A stretch of DNA of 64,000 nucleotides from Candidatus Phosphoribacter hodrii (GTDB taxonomy: Bacteria; Actinomycetota; Actinomycetes; Actinomycetales; Dermatophilaceae), in the NCBI GenBank assembly GCA_016707175.1, contig JADJIB010000006.1, positions 1 to 64,000 of the forward strand. The letters run 5' to 3'. The notes below the pieces were generated by a model. It saw only the letters and a program-made list of their open reading frames with translations, did not search any database and was not told the origin of the DNA. Positions 8,534-19,027 of this stretch are shown here, in pieces. A program made the position numbers and the translations under genes. How positions within the stretch are numbered: the stretch's first letter is position 1; every line of letters starts with the position of its first letter.

Positions 8534-11500
8534 CTAGCCGTCCGTGGCTGTGACGATGTCGCCGCTGACGCTCAACTGCCCACGGTCCTGTGCGACCTGC
8601 AAGGCGGCCATCAGGCGCCGGCGGGGACCTCTGTGAGCCGGGTGCCGTTGAAGACCGTCAGGGTCTGCTTGAGCAACTCGTCGAGATCGATGCCCATCGC
8701 CGACCGAGCGATGGCGACCAAGGCGTTGGCGAGCTCGCGCACGGGATCTCCTCAAGCGGGCGCTCCTGAGGACGCCCTCCCACGTGCGGAAACCGCTCCA
8801 GCGCAACGGGTCTCGCTCATCTGGCCAGACGAATCGCTCCTCCGGATCGCGCCGCAGGTCCGACGGAATGATTGCGGCCATGTCCCGGACCCGGTAGACG
8901 CTGGGCGGGTCATTCCGAAACACTGGGCGGTCAGGGCAGGAACAGTCGAGCCTCCGACAGCGGGCCTTCCTCGGTGACGATCCGGCGCATGACGTCCTGG
9001 ACGGCAGCGGCATGCCGTGGACTGCGACGTTTCACGCCATCGAGGACGCTGAGGCCACCTTCCTGGCGTGGGATGAAGGGCGAATACGACTCCGGCGACG
9101 CGGCAGGGGTGGGAGACTGTCTGGGGGCCGGCCGCCAGCGGCTGCCCGTCCTGAGGTCCGGCACCGCCTGAGCTCCTGCACCACCCTGAGGACCGGCACC
9201 CGCCAGAGGCTGCCCGTCCTGGGGAGGTGCGGCGGCGGCATACCCCGTGCTCACCCGGCGCTCACCGACGTGGCGCGGCAGGCGGAGGCGATCTCGGCCC
9301 GCTCGCACACGGTGGCGACCACATCGTCCCGAGAGAACAACCACGAGGGCAGCCAGATCCGCATGACCATCGGCCAGCCCATGATGTGCTGCAGGACAGT
9401 TGTGGGGAGGCCGTCGCGATCGTTGGTCGTTCGGCGCTCCGCCCACTCGGGCCCGTCGAGCAGGATCGCGAGCACGGGAGGTTTCCCGGGCGGGCCGACC
9501 GCGAGATCGACCTTGAAGTCGGACAGACCAACGCCCACGGTCACGGACAGGCCCTCGGCTGCCGACGAGCCCGCCTCCGCCCGTGGGCGCGTGTCCGACG
9601 CCATATTTGGCCACCTCGAGATAGGCGCGCAGGTGTTGGACGCCGACCGACGAGGTCTGCTCGACCCGCAGGTCTTCGGGCTCGAAGGAACTGAACACCA
9701 TGACCCGACGGCGCGCGCGGGTGATGGCGACGTTGAGGCGCCGCTCGCCCCCAGTGCGGTTAAGCGGCCCGAAGTTGAGCGGTAGGACACCGGACGCGGT
9801 CTTGGCGAACCCGGTCGAGAAGATGATGACGTCGCGCTCGTCGCCCTGGACGTTCTCGAGGTTCTTGACGAACAGGCCGTCCTTGCCGCTGGCCAGGCTG
9901 TCGGCGATGGTCTCGTCGCCGAGGTCCCAGAGCAGTTTCTCGATGAGAGTGCGCTGTTGGAGGTTGAAGGTGACGACGCCGATCGAGCGCTCGCCCTGGC
10001 CCCACCGGCGGCGCACCTCCTCGACCACGGCAGCAGCCTCGACGGGATTGGTCCGCAACGGGCCGCCGGGCGACGCGCCGCCCGGGCCGCCCGGGCCGCG
10101 AGCGGCGCGCGACGAGGTGCGATAGAAGGTGCCGTCGACCCGGGTGAACGACAACCCCGTGTCGGTGACCTCGCCCGGATAAGCCGGGAAAGAGCTGAGC
10201 CGGTTGTCGTAGTAGTGACCGTTCGAGAACGCGATGAGCGACTCGTCCTGGCTGCGGTAGTGCCACGACAGCCACAGCCGGTCGACGCCTGCGTGGACCA
10301 TCTCCGAGAGGATCGACTCCTCGTCGGGCACGATCCGGAAGTCGGCAGCCGTCGCCTCGGGCTCGCCCCCATCCGCGGCGCTCGGGTCCGCCGCGACCGC
10401 CGTGACCGGTGCGACCGATGCGACCGGCAGATCCCGGTCGGACTCCGCAGAGTCGTCCCAGCCGACCTCCCCGAAACTCGATGGCGGCATCTGCTTGGAG
10501 TCGCCCGCGATGACGGCAGCCCGCGCCCGTCCGAGAGCGCCGATCGCATCCGGCACCGTGATCTGCGAGGCCTCGTCGAACACGACCAGGTCGAAGTCGA
10601 TCGACCCTGGCGGGATGAAGCGCGCCAGGGAGTCGGGGCTGACGAGCACGCATGGGGTGAGCTCCCCGACGACCTCGCCATAGGTCTGCACCAACCGCCG
10701 AACGCTCAGCCCTCCTCGCGTGCGACCCACCTCGCGTTCCAGGGCGGCCACGGTCCCGAACGTCGCTCCCGGCTTGAACGGCCGCTCCTGCACCACCCGG
10801 CTGGGGAGTATGCCGCGCAGGGTCCCCCGCAGCGCGTCCGATGCCCCGACGAAGCGGTCGACGATCCGGTCGTGCGCCTCCCCGTCGAATCCAGCCATCG
10901 CTCTCGTGCCCAGTCGTTCCTCCAAGGCGGCACCCGCCAAGCCCCGGTCGAGTGCCGCGACGGCCCCGGACGCGGGCACCTCGCCCGACAGGATTGCCTC
11001 CTGCGCCATGGACAGACCGGACCGGTCCAGGGGTTCGAGGGCTGTGACTGCCTCGATCCATTGGCGCAATGTGGCACCTGCGCCTCTGTCGGCGAGCCGC
11101 GCCCGGTTGCCGGCCTGCCAGGCCTTCAGCACGCCCCGGACATTGTGCTCGGCCCACAGCCGGTGCAGTCCATTGACGGTCCCCACAGGGGTCCCGGTGG
11201 CGGCCATGACGGCGGCAACGCACGACGAGGCGGCGCGCAGGGCGGCATACGCCTCATCGAGCAGGACCTCCCCGTTGTCGCGCGCCTCGCGAACCGCGTT
11301 CGCCGTGGGGGACATCAACCGGTCCAGGATGGCGAAGTCTCGGTCGATGGCGGTGAGCGCATCGGTGAGCGCGCTACGACTTTGGGGGGCAAGGAGATTC
11401 GCGTCGGGTGGGACTACGCCGAGCCCCGGGAGAGAGTGCCAGGCGTGCGCGAGGGATGCCGTCTCGCCGGCCACCGCAGCGACCTGCTCAACAAGCGTAG

Positions 11501-14500
11501 GCAGGGTCTTGGGCGGGATGTCGGCACCTGGAAGGGCATGCACGAGCAGGGGGGCGGCGGCATGCAGCAGGCGGCCCTTGCGGCCGATGAAGAACGACGA
11601 GGCCGCCTCTCGGACCGCCTGGCGGATGGGTTCCACGGGGACGCTCAGCGCCTCGGGAGTCAGGACGGCGAGCACGGGAGCGGCCAGCGTGTCGAGGTGG
11701 GTCTGGCGGGCCTCGAGTTCGTCTCGGGCCTCGCGCCAGCGTCGGGAGCGGGTCTCGTCGAGGACCTCCGGGGAGACGGCGTGGTTGGTCAGGAGCCAGC
11801 CGATGCGCTCCAGGTCGTCAGGGATGATGGCCGTGGCCAGGGCGGCCCTGACGGGCTCGCTGCAGCCGGCCAGCCGGCGCTCGAGCTCGGCGACCGCAAG
11901 ATCGGCGTCCTCGACGAGGCTGAACAGCCTGACGACGTCGGCGGGCATGGCGCTGGCGAAACCCCAGGCATCGAATCCGGTGCTGCCCAGGCCCGCGAGC
12001 AGGCCAGTGGCAGCGGCGACGGCTCGTCGGCACGCGTCGATCTCCAGCGGTGGGGCGCCGACGTCATAGCCGGTGGGCGGGTCGCTGCGGACCCGCACCA
12101 CGAGGGGAGGGACGGGGGCGATCGGCCCTATCCCGAGAGCGAGAAGTTGGGCCTGGGCGGAGTAGGCCGACAAACCGGCGCCGCCGGGGGAGTGGAGGCG
12201 GGCGGCATACGAGGCGAGGGTGGCGGCCGAGGACGAAACGTCGGTGGCCGCGGCCTGGAAGCCCGCCTGGTCGGGCCGAGGCACGTGGGCGATGGCGAGC
12301 CGCAGCCGCTCACGGACCTGCGCGGGCGTCGCGTGCTCGTCGTGCAGGTCGAGCGCGAACGGGGCGAGGCCGACCTCCGCCAGCCGACGCCGCACGACGT
12401 CGAGCGCGGCGCCCTTCTCGGCGACGAACAGCACCCGGCGCCCCCGCGCGACCTGGTCGGCGAGGATGTTGGTGATGGTCTGGGACTTGCCGGTGCCCGG
12501 CGGGCCTTCCAGGACGAAGGTGCGCCCACCGCGGGCGAAGGCAATCGCCTCGGCCTGCGAGCCGTCCGCGGGGATGGGCACGTCGGCGACCACGCCGTCG
12601 AGGGTAGCCAGGCTCGTATCCACCTCTGCCGCAGCGGGATCGGTGAACCGGTCGGTTGGGGTCAGGGCGAGGTGGCGGGCAACCGGCTGGGTGAGGAACC
12701 GTTCCCAGTGCTCATTGAGGTCTCGCCAGAGCAGGTAGCCGGTGAAACCGACGATGGCCAGGCGCGCCTCGGTCTCGACGGTGAAGGGCAGGCCGGCATC
12801 GAGGAGGGCTTGGCGCAGGCGGCGCACGACCTCGTCGACATCGACGCCGCCCTCGCCGCGGACGCCCGCTGGACGGACTGGCAGCTCGTCCAATCCCGGC
12901 ACCACGAAACCGAATTCGATCCGCAGCTTCTCCATCAGCGAGAGGTTGAGCGTGAGGCCGGCCGTCTCGTCGGGGACGATCTTGAAGGGTTGGACAATGC
13001 CCTTGAGCTCGACGGGTGCCAGGAGCAGCGGCGCGGTCAACTCGCGGTCGCCGAGTCGCCAGTCCAGCCGCCCGAGGGTGAGCGCCAGCGGGTTGGCTCC
13101 GGTCTCCTGCAGCCCGGTCCGGGCGCGGTAACGAAGCCTCGCCACCATGAGCCGATGGGTCTCGCCGTCGGCGGCGGCATACACCGTGGCCTTGTCGCGC
13201 AGCATGGTGCGCAGGACGTCGGCGGGCAGTCCGTAGGCGTCGCGGACCTCTTGGGCGAGCACCGCACCAGAGAGGTCGTCAGCCGCGCGGACGACCACGG
13301 GGGTGCCCGCGGTGAGCAGATCGGCCAGGGCGCCGAGGTGCTCGCCGGGCATGAGCAGGGGCAGTTGGGTGACGCCGCGCGCAGAGTTGAGCAGCCGGTT
13401 GCGCAGGGTGAGGTCCAGCAGGGAGTTCTTCCACGCTTGCACCCGCGGGGGCGGCTCGGGTCGGCGCGGGGTGGCCGCGGTGGGAGCGGGTATGCCGCTT
13501 TGCGCCGGTGGGGCTTGCGAGTCGCGTTGGGCCGCAACGGAGTCGGTGGGCGCGGTCGGGGGTCGGTATTCGATGACCTCGACGACACCGTCCTCGCGAA
13601 TGCGTCGCGCAGGCATGGGGAACACCCGCATGAGTCGGGCGAGGTAGACGTCGACCACGCCGATCAGCGCCGCCGGGTCACCGTGCAGATAGGTGTCCCG
13701 AGGCGCTTGCGACGCGCGTCGGAACAGGTCGCTGGGAGGGCGTCGCTCCTGGGTGAGCATGGTCGTCTCGACGACACCCATGAGCCCAAGCCCGACCGCG
13801 TTGACGGCCTGCGCGCACTGCAGGCTGGCCGCGTCGGGCAGCCCGGTGTCGGTCGTGCGCCAATAGCCGAGGAAGGCGTGGCCGCGGACGATCCAGAGGA
13901 CCGGGTGGATGCCGAGGTGCTCCAGCGCTGAGGCGACGAGCAACGTGGTGTCCAGGCAGGTTCCGACCTTCTGCTCCAGGACGTCGCCGGGGGTGCGAAC
14001 CTTCTGGCCATACCCCCACGAGGCCGGCGGCTGGGCGTAGTAGATGCCTGACGCGTGGACGGCCGCGCACACCGCCTCGACGATCGCGTCGATCCGGCCA
14101 GGCAGGACGTGGTCGACGGCCAGTGAGCCGGAGGTCGTCTCCGCTTCCAGGTATGCCGCCGCCCGCGCCACGAGGGGGCCTAGCGCGGGATGGTTGGGCT
14201 GGACGAAGGCGGCGAGCAACTCGAGGGAGAGGACAGGGGCGTCCGGGTCGACCAGCCATTGGCGGGCCGCGAGGACCCGCATCGGCGTGGTCGAGGTGAC
14301 GAAGGTCTGGCCGGCGCTGGTGGCTTCGACGATGAGGTCGGCGCCGGTCTCTTCGTCGAGGCTGGCGATGGCGGCCGGGTCGAGGGTGATGTCCGGGTTG
14401 TCGAGGCGCACCCTCCCTCCGGCGTCGAGGCGGTCGACGTGGTGTTGCCAGGGCCGGGTGAGCACGGTGCTGTGGGCGTCAACGAGCCGGGCGGTGAGGA

Positions 14501-14636
14501 CGACGTCGGTGTGGCCACCGTCCAGGTCGGGGCTGGAGACCAGGGTGATCTGGCGCACGACGCGGATCCCGTTGTGGGCCATCGCGTGGTTGACCAGCGG
14601 CGCTGTGACCACCTCAAGGTGGGTCAAGGGCGCCAT
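8534..14636 (-). CDS. Giant transglutaminase-like / DUF4011 / SF1 helicase / MTES_1575 nuclease / DUF3320 protein, C-terminal part frameshifted
   Basis: About 2030 codons. Approximate order: a beta-rich start; a transglutaminase-like fold (Cys in KVGTCLDTT near residue 224, His in IVRGHAFLGYW near 252); DUF4011 (SLLDLTLRNRLLN near 405); an SF1 helicase with Walker A GPPGTGKSQT near 710, Walker B VVFDEAS near 1350, WHYRSQDE near 1458 and the motif VI block NVAITRARRRV near 1640. The frame then shifts near 9575-9600 into GLSDFKVDLAV and VLAILLDGPEW, a PD-(D/E)XK-like MTES_1575 domain, returns near 9260 (RIVTEEGPLS), and shifts again near 8940 into a DUF3320 tail (DPEERFVWPDERDPLRW, VRELANALVAIARSAMG). 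One uninterrupted frame covers 8931-14636. At least five shifts lie at 8.6-9.6 kb. The domain set is typical of predicted anti-phage helicase-nucleases; function here is inference. A TAGAGT box lies nine bases before the ATG. Confidence 0.85.
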
Positions 14637-14669
14637 GGCGGCCAGACTCTAGACCGTGGGGAGTGCGGA

Positions 14670-14675
14670 TAGCCT
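14670..14675 (+). promoter_or_regulatory. -10 box TAGCCT for a leaderless mRNA
   Basis: TAGCCT ends six bases before the ATG at 14682, and no Shine-Dalgarno is present. On the other strand TAGAGT (14646-14651) serves the divergent giant gene, so the 45-base gap holds two back-to-back promoters. Confidence 0.5.
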
Positions 14676-14681
14676 GACGCC

Positions 14682-15059
14682 ATGAAGCTGTTCAACGAGA
14701 TCATCGTCGTCTTCCACCTGTTGGGCATGGCCGCCATCGTCGGTGGGTGGCTGGCCGTCCGGCACGACCTCAAGATCGTGCCCGCCATCCTGTGGGGCGC
14801 GCGGGTTCAGTTGTTGACCGGGCTGATCCTCGCGGGGTTTGCTTCCATGGATAAGGAGGACCCGCCCAACAACGCCAAGCTGGGGGTCAAGCTCCTGGTC
14901 GCGTTGGTTGTCGTGGCGCTGTCGGAGTCGACCTGGGCGGCGCAGAAGAAGGCTGTCGCGGGCGCGGCCCAGGCCGCCGTGGCCTCGAAGGTCAATCTGG
15001 TCGGTGGGTTGGCGGTCCTCAACGTCCTGATCGCCGTGCTCTGGCGCTCCTACAGCTGA
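14682..15059 (+). CDS. Small integral membrane protein (four predicted helices)
   Basis: 125 residues with four hydrophobic segments: IIVVFHLLGMAAIVGGWLAV at the N-terminus, QLLTGLILAGFASM, LGVKLLVALVVVAL and GGLAVLNVLIAVLW near the end. Between helices 2 and 3 is a short loop DKEDPPNNAKLG, and after helix 3 a conserved-looking basic and Ala-rich stretch (AAQKKAVAGAAQA). I recognise the general pattern of small actinobacterial membrane proteins but no named function. The gene is divergent from the giant helicase-nuclease, with only 45 bases between the two starts, so shared control is possible; nothing in the sequence shows that it works with it. It is followed by a 55-bp hairpin repeat that can act as its terminator. 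Confidence 0.75.
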   Translation: MKLFNEIIVVFHLLGMAAIVGGWLAVRHDLKIVPAILWGARVQLLTGLILAGFASMDKEDPPNNAKLGVKLLVALVVVALSESTWAAQKKAVAGAAQAAVASKVNLVGGLAVLNVLIAVLWRSYS

Positions 15060-15067
15060 GCCAGCTT

Positions 15068-15122
15068 GCCGGGTCGAGGTATTCCACCGTCACCAGACGA
15101 TGGCCGAATACCTCGACCCGGC
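15068..15122. repeat. 55-bp hairpin repeat, copy 1
   Basis: Perfect 17-bp arms, GCCGGGTCGAGGTATTC at 15068-15084 and its reverse complement at 15106-15122, enclose a 21-base centre that can pair in part. A second copy in reverse orientation is at 19827-19881, same length and nearly identical. It lies between two convergent genes, where it could end transcription from both sides. The sequence is too long and too conserved between copies for a simple terminator. Confidence 0.8.
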
Positions 15123-15153
15123 GAGGCCTGCGGGTGAGGCAGGTGCCGAGGAG

Positions 15154-16086
15154 TCAGTGCCCCCGCGGGTGTTTCGCGAAGAAGGCCCACAGCGTGGACG
15201 TGGCGTCGAGGCCGTCGGCCGCCGTGGGCCAGGCGTGGCGGAGGCCGTCAATGGTGATGAGACCAACCTCGCGGCCCGCCGCACAGGTGGCCGTCACGCG
15301 ATGGGATGTGCCACTGGTCGTGGGCGCTCCGGGGGCGGCGCAGTCGTCGCGCGTGCGCCAGTCGGCTAGCACCTGATCGACCGGAGTGCGCCAGATCCGA
15401 CTGTCGCCGACGACAGGGACGTCGGTGTCGGCCAGCCCATGGAGGTGGAGGATCGAGGCAGGCTTGCCGTCCTTGCAGTCGACGACCAGGCCCCCCGCGA
15501 CGGGGCCGAACGCAGCGAAGCGGTCGGTCTCACATGCCATCCGGTACGTCATGGCGCCGCCGTTGGAGAAGCCCGTGACGAAGAGGCGGTCGGTGTCGAG
15601 CGCGATGGTCTTCGCGACGTCATCCACCATGGCCAACGCGGCTGAGACATCGTCGACGTGGGTGTCGCTCGAGATGCCACAGCAGCCGCCCGCGTTGAAA
15701 CCCTGGTTGAGCCCCTCGGGGTAGAGCACGATGAACCGTTGGGCGTCAGCCACCTTGTTCCACCCGAACGTGTCCTCCGTTCGGGCGGCATTCCACGTGT
15801 AGCCGTGAAAGACCATCACCAGTGGTGCCGCTGCGGTGATCCCTTGCGGACGGTAGACGCGATAACTGCGTTGGGTGTTGCCGACCGAGATCACCCGTTC
15901 CGACGATCCCTCTGCCAGGGTCGCTGAAGTCGGCGTGGGTGTCCCAGCTGAGGGGGCGGATGGGCTGCCGCAGGCAGCCACCGCGAGGGTGAGCGCGACC
16001 AGGAGCAGACCGAGACTCCACCCCCGTCGCGGTCGACGGGGATGGGCTCCGTGTTTGGCGGACTGGGTTGACTCAGAGGAACTCAT
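15154..16086 (-). CDS. Secreted lipoprotein esterase of the LpqP / PHB-depolymerase family
   Basis: 310-residue alpha/beta hydrolase exported as a lipoprotein. The start at ATG 16086 gives a basic N-terminus (HPRRPRRGW), a hydrophobic core and the lipobox LAVAAC, cleaved before Cys. The mature part begins with a Ser/Thr/Pro linker. The core has RSYRVYRP, the oxyanion-loop region VMVFHGYTWN, the nucleophile elbow GFSNGGA, an acid in GLADTDVPV and the catalytic His in DGLRHAWP. GGCCGISSDTHVDDV is the usual family insert with paired cysteines. Relatives cleave feruloyl or polyester bonds; the substrate here is unknown. An in-frame start 57 bases upstream is possible but would put 19 polar residues before the signal. 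It is followed downstream by the hairpin repeat. Confidence 0.85.
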   Translation of the reverse strand: MSSSESTQSAKHGAHPRRPRRGWSLGLLLVALTLAVAACGSPSAPSAGTPTPTSATLAEGSSERVISVGNTQRSYRVYRPQGITAAAPLVMVFHGYTWNAARTEDTFGWNKVADAQRFIVLYPEGLNQGFNAGGCCGISSDTHVDDVSAALAMVDDVAKTIALDTDRLFVTGFSNGGAMTYRMACETDRFAAFGPVAGGLVVDCKDGKPASILHLHGLADTDVPVVGDSRIWRTPVDQVLADWRTRDDCAAPGAPTTSGTSHRVTATCAAGREVGLITIDGLRHAWPTAADGLDATSTLWAFFAKHPRGH

Positions 16087-16111
16087 GTCCGCCTTGGGTG
16101 GGAGGGGGGAA

Positions 16112-16888
16112 TCAGCGCGGTCCGACGACGGCGAACCAGGCACCTTGGGGGTCGGTGGCCAGGGCGATCCAGGCGCCGCCGGGCACCTCGGCTGGGCCGT
16201 GGTGAATAGTGCCGCCGCCGGCGACGATCCGTTCGACGGACTGGTCGATCCCGGTGGAGCCGAAGTAGGGAAGCCAGGCCGAGACGGGGCTGTTGCCGAG
16301 CCCCATCATGCCGCCGAGGTCCTGCCCGCCCCCTCCGAAGATCTGATAGGTGCCCATCTCGCCCATGTCCATCGTGTCGCCTTTGGTCCAGCCGAACTGT
16401 TCGGCGTAGAAGGCGAGACCGGCCTCCGGGTCCGAGCTCATCAATTCGTGCCAGTTCCCGTGCCCGGGGGCTTGTTGATCGAAGGCGGGGTGCTCCATGG
16501 GCGCGTCCATCGGCAGCGGCCGCAACAGCCCGAAAGCGGCCCCTTGCGGGTCAGCGACGACCGCGAACCGGCCGGTGCCGGGGATGTCGGCGGGGGCCGC
16601 GAGCATCGTGCCGCCAGCCTCGATGATGGCTGCGACCCGCGCGTCGCAATCTTCGGTGGTGAAGTAGATCATCCAGTAGGGCGGCGGTGCGGCGTCGCCG
16701 CCCTCCAGGGCCATCATGCCGCTGACCGTGCCGCCATCCGTTGCGGTGCCGAGCCGGTAGTCCATCCCCGGCATTCCGGCGTCGGCGATCGTCCAGCCGA
16801 GCACGTCGGCGTAGAAGGCGGAGGCCGCCGTCAGGTCGCTCGTGCCCAACTCGTACCAGCAGGGGATTCCCTCAGGTGTGGTGGTCAT
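16112..16888 (-). CDS. VOC (glyoxalase/bleomycin-resistance fold) protein, two domains
   Basis: 258 residues made of two vicinal-oxygen-chelate modules. The first starts PCWYELGTSDLTAASAFYADVLGW and the second NWHELMSSDPEAGLAFYAEQFGW, a clear internal duplication (quoted in part: FYADVLGW and FYAEQFGW). Each ends with a DPQGAAFGLL or DPQGAWFAVV block that normally provides a metal-contacting Glu or equivalent; here the position is less clear. Similar proteins resemble the Streptomyces hydroxylase CFP32/AfsQ-like VOC group, but no substrate can be assigned. The start at ATG 16888 is chosen because the homology begins directly after it; the frame stays open for about 110 more codons upstream. 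It runs in the same direction as the lipoprotein esterase and ends just 26 bases before its start. Confidence 0.82.
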   Translation of the reverse strand: MTTTPEGIPCWYELGTSDLTAASAFYADVLGWTIADAGMPGMDYRLGTATDGGTVSGMMALEGGDAAPPPYWMIYFTTEDCDARVAAIIEAGGTMLAAPADIPGTGRFAVVADPQGAAFGLLRPLPMDAPMEHPAFDQQAPGHGNWHELMSSDPEAGLAFYAEQFGWTKGDTMDMGEMGTYQIFGGGGQDLGGMMGLGNSPVSAWLPYFGSTGIDQSVERIVAGGGTIHHGPAEVPGGAWIALATDPQGAWFAVVGPR

Positions 16889-16946
16889 TGCGGCAGCCTG
16901 CCACCGCCGCCTTGCGAAGGCAACGGTGGGGGGAGGGACGGGCTGG

Positions 16947-18370
16947 TCAGAGGAGGCTGAGAGCCGTGTTGGCGGCATACAGGCCGCACATGCCGTGCAC
17001 CCCGCCGCCGGGAGGCGTGGCCGAGGAGCACAGGTAGACACCCTTGACGCCGAGGGAGTACGGGTTCGATGTGACCCGCGGTCGGAAGGCGATCTGGCGG
17101 GCGGTGTTGGCGCCGGCAGCGATGTCTCCTCCCACATAGTTGGGGTTGTAGGCCTCGAGCCCGGCGGGGTTCCGCGTGGAGACCGCCAGGATCCGATCGT
17201 GGAAACCGGGGGCGAACCGCTCAATCTGGGCGATCACCGCGTCGGTCGCGTCGCCCTCATAGCCGTGCGGCACGTGGGCGTAGGCATACACCGGGTTGGT
17301 GGTTCCCACGGATCGGGTCGGGTCGATGAGGTACTGCTGGCCGAGCAGGACGAACGGCCGATCAGGCATCCGACCGCGCGTCGTGGCGGCCTCGGATGCG
17401 ACGATCTGCTCGGCGGCGCCCCCGAGGTGCAACGTCCCGGCTCGGCGGCAGTCCGGGTTTGTCCAGGGGATGTCACCGTCGATCGCAAAGTCGACCTTGA
17501 ACGCGGCCGGCCCGTAGGTGTAGCGCGACAGCGCTGCGCGGACCCGGGACGGCAGCCGGTCGCCGACGATCTCCAGAACACCGGCGGGAGCGGTGTCCAG
17601 CATGACGACATCAGGCGCGGGAGCCGACCAGGTCGGCCAGGCCGTCCAGCGACTGGACGCGGGTGTCGGTCACCACCGTGCCGCCGAGCTCGGCTAGCTC
17701 GGCGAGCAGGGCCCGGGTGATCGACTCCGTGCCGCCCTCGGCCACCGGCCAGCCGACGGCATGGGCGGCCGCGGTCAGCAGCAGGCCGACCGAACTGCTC
17801 AGCGGGGTGGTCAGCTGGCTGAAGGTGCGCGGCCACCCCCATGAAGAGGGCTCGGGCGGGATCGTCCTTGAACTGCCCCGCCGTCCAGGTCGCCGGCATG
17901 AGGGCCCGGGTGCCGAACCGAGCCAGGGTGACCGGATGGGACGGCAGGTGGACGACCGGTTGAAAGACCTCACTGATGAGGTCGTCGAACCCCCGGATCG
18001 GGGCATCGAACATGCGCCGCCAGCGGGCAGCATCCACACCCAGGGACTCGTCGGTGATGCTCAGGTCGCGGGCGGCCAGCCCGGCCCGGCCGTCGTCCAG
18101 AGGGTGGGCGAGGTCGACCTCGGGCCAGAGCCAGCGCAGCCCGTGTCGCTCCAGACCCAGAGACTGGAAGAACGGCGAGGCGACGCCGGTCGGGTGGAAC
18201 GCGGCACAGTCGTCGTGCAGCAGACCGGGCAGGGTTAGCTCGCTGGTCCGGGTGCCGCCCCCGGGCCGCTCGTAGGCCTCGACGACGGTGACCTCCAGGC
18301 CGTCCTGGGCCAGCCGGATTGCCGCCGCGAGTCCGTTGGGTCCGCTGCCGACCACCACGGCCGTGGTCAT
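16947..18370 (-). CDS. FAD-dependent oxidoreductase of the phytoene-desaturase-like (COG1233) family, two frameshifts
   Basis: Flavin enzyme of about 474 codons. It opens with the dinucleotide-binding motif VVVGSGPNGLAAAIRL followed by VTVVEAYERPGGGTRT, as in CrtI-like proteins. The frame shifts near 17840, where the product continues as AAAHAVGWPVAEGGTESITRAL and TRVQSLDG, and again near 17605-17640 before LDTAPAGVLEIVGDRLP. The C-terminal FAD block YLCSSATPPGGGVHGMCG is intact. No carotenoid gene lies nearby, and the related human PYROXD2 group has no firm substrate either, so I leave the function open. Its ATG overlaps the stop of the VapBC frame by four bases, an arrangement of a tight operon. 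The shifts are probably sequence errors. Confidence 0.8.
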
Positions 18371-18984
18371 GACGGCATCGAGCTCGCCCCGGGCACGATC
18401 TCGACGGTGCACCGTGCGGCACCCGCGTGAGCCAGCTGCCGGTCACAGGTGACAAGAGGGACGCGAAGGGCCTCGGCCGCGGTGACAAACATCGCGTCGT
18501 ATGCCGTGAGCGCGTCACGCAGTGCCCACACTCGGGGGAGCAGCCCAGTCATGGGCAGTCGGTCTACGGCGAGGTGCTGCCACACCGACAGCAGCCGCTC
18601 GCCATCGTCCGCAGTGACCTTCACGCCCAATACGAGGCCGCGCAGGGCATGTGCCACCTCGGCATCAATGAGATGCGGTGCCACCAATCGACGGCCGACG
18701 AGGGCCTGCCGGGCGGGGTCTTGGCCGAGGAGCGCCGCAAGCACCACCGACGTGTCGACGACGATCAACGATCGCGCCCCCGAACGGACCGCCGCGACGA
18801 CGTCGTCGATGTCGACCTCGACCTGCGGCTGGGTCCACAGCAGGTCGGCGTTGGACCGGAAGGCGACTGCGGCGGAGAGCTCGCGCACGGCATACGCGCT
18901 GACGGACATGGAGGCACGGGAAGCCAGCTCTTCCAGCGCGTCTCCCACCTCATCGGGCACGTTGCGCAGGTAGAGGGTCCTCAT
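18367..18984 (-). CDS. VapB antitoxin and VapC PIN-domain toxin read as one frame (probable one-base error)
   Basis: 205 codons. Residues 1-70 are a ribbon-helix-helix antitoxin of VapB/FitA type (LYLRNVPDEVGDALEELA, SMSVSAYAVRELSAA). Residues from about 73 are a PIN nuclease (LIVVDTSVVLAALLG) with the acidic residues expected for metal binding: Asp in VDTS, Glu in LIDAEVAHALRG, Asp in TAYDAMFVTA and Asp in TCDRQLA. At the junction the plus strand has five C (18777-18781). With one fewer, the antitoxin would end SGRDR-stop with TGA overlapping a TTG start of the toxin, the normal vapBC layout. So the fusion is most likely caused by a single inserted base. A TAGCAT box lies eight bases before the start. 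The gene overlaps the flavoprotein start by four bases. Confidence 0.85.
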   Translation of the reverse strand: MRTLYLRNVPDEVGDALEELASRASMSVSAYAVRELSAAVAFRSNADLLWTQPQVEVDIDDVVAAVRSGARSLIVVDTSVVLAALLGQDPARQALVGRRLVAPHLIDAEVAHALRGLVLGVKVTADDGERLLSVWQHLAVDRLPMTGLLPRVWALRDALTAYDAMFVTAAEALRVPLVTCDRQLAHAGAARCTVEIVPGASSMPS

Positions 18985-18992
18985 GTCGCACT

Positions 18993-18998
18993 ATGCTA
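18993..18998 (-). promoter_or_regulatory. -10 box TAGCAT for the vapBC operon
   Basis: TAGCAT on the minus strand ends eight bases before the ATG at 18984; no Shine-Dalgarno is seen. VapB proteins usually bind palindromes at their own promoter, and the stretch 18990-19010 (rich in CTAGCAG) is the natural place for such an operator, but no clear palindrome was found. Confidence 0.35.
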
Positions 18999-19027
18999 GC
19001 AGTCTGCGACAGCAGGGCGACCACGGG

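Noticed and set aside
9957..13931. A 1324-codon open frame on the plus strand opposite the giant helicase gene
   Set aside because: Its translation is low-complexity, rich in Arg, Gly and His without any family motif. The minus strand carries a well-formed helicase. Long antisense frames are common in GC-rich DNA.
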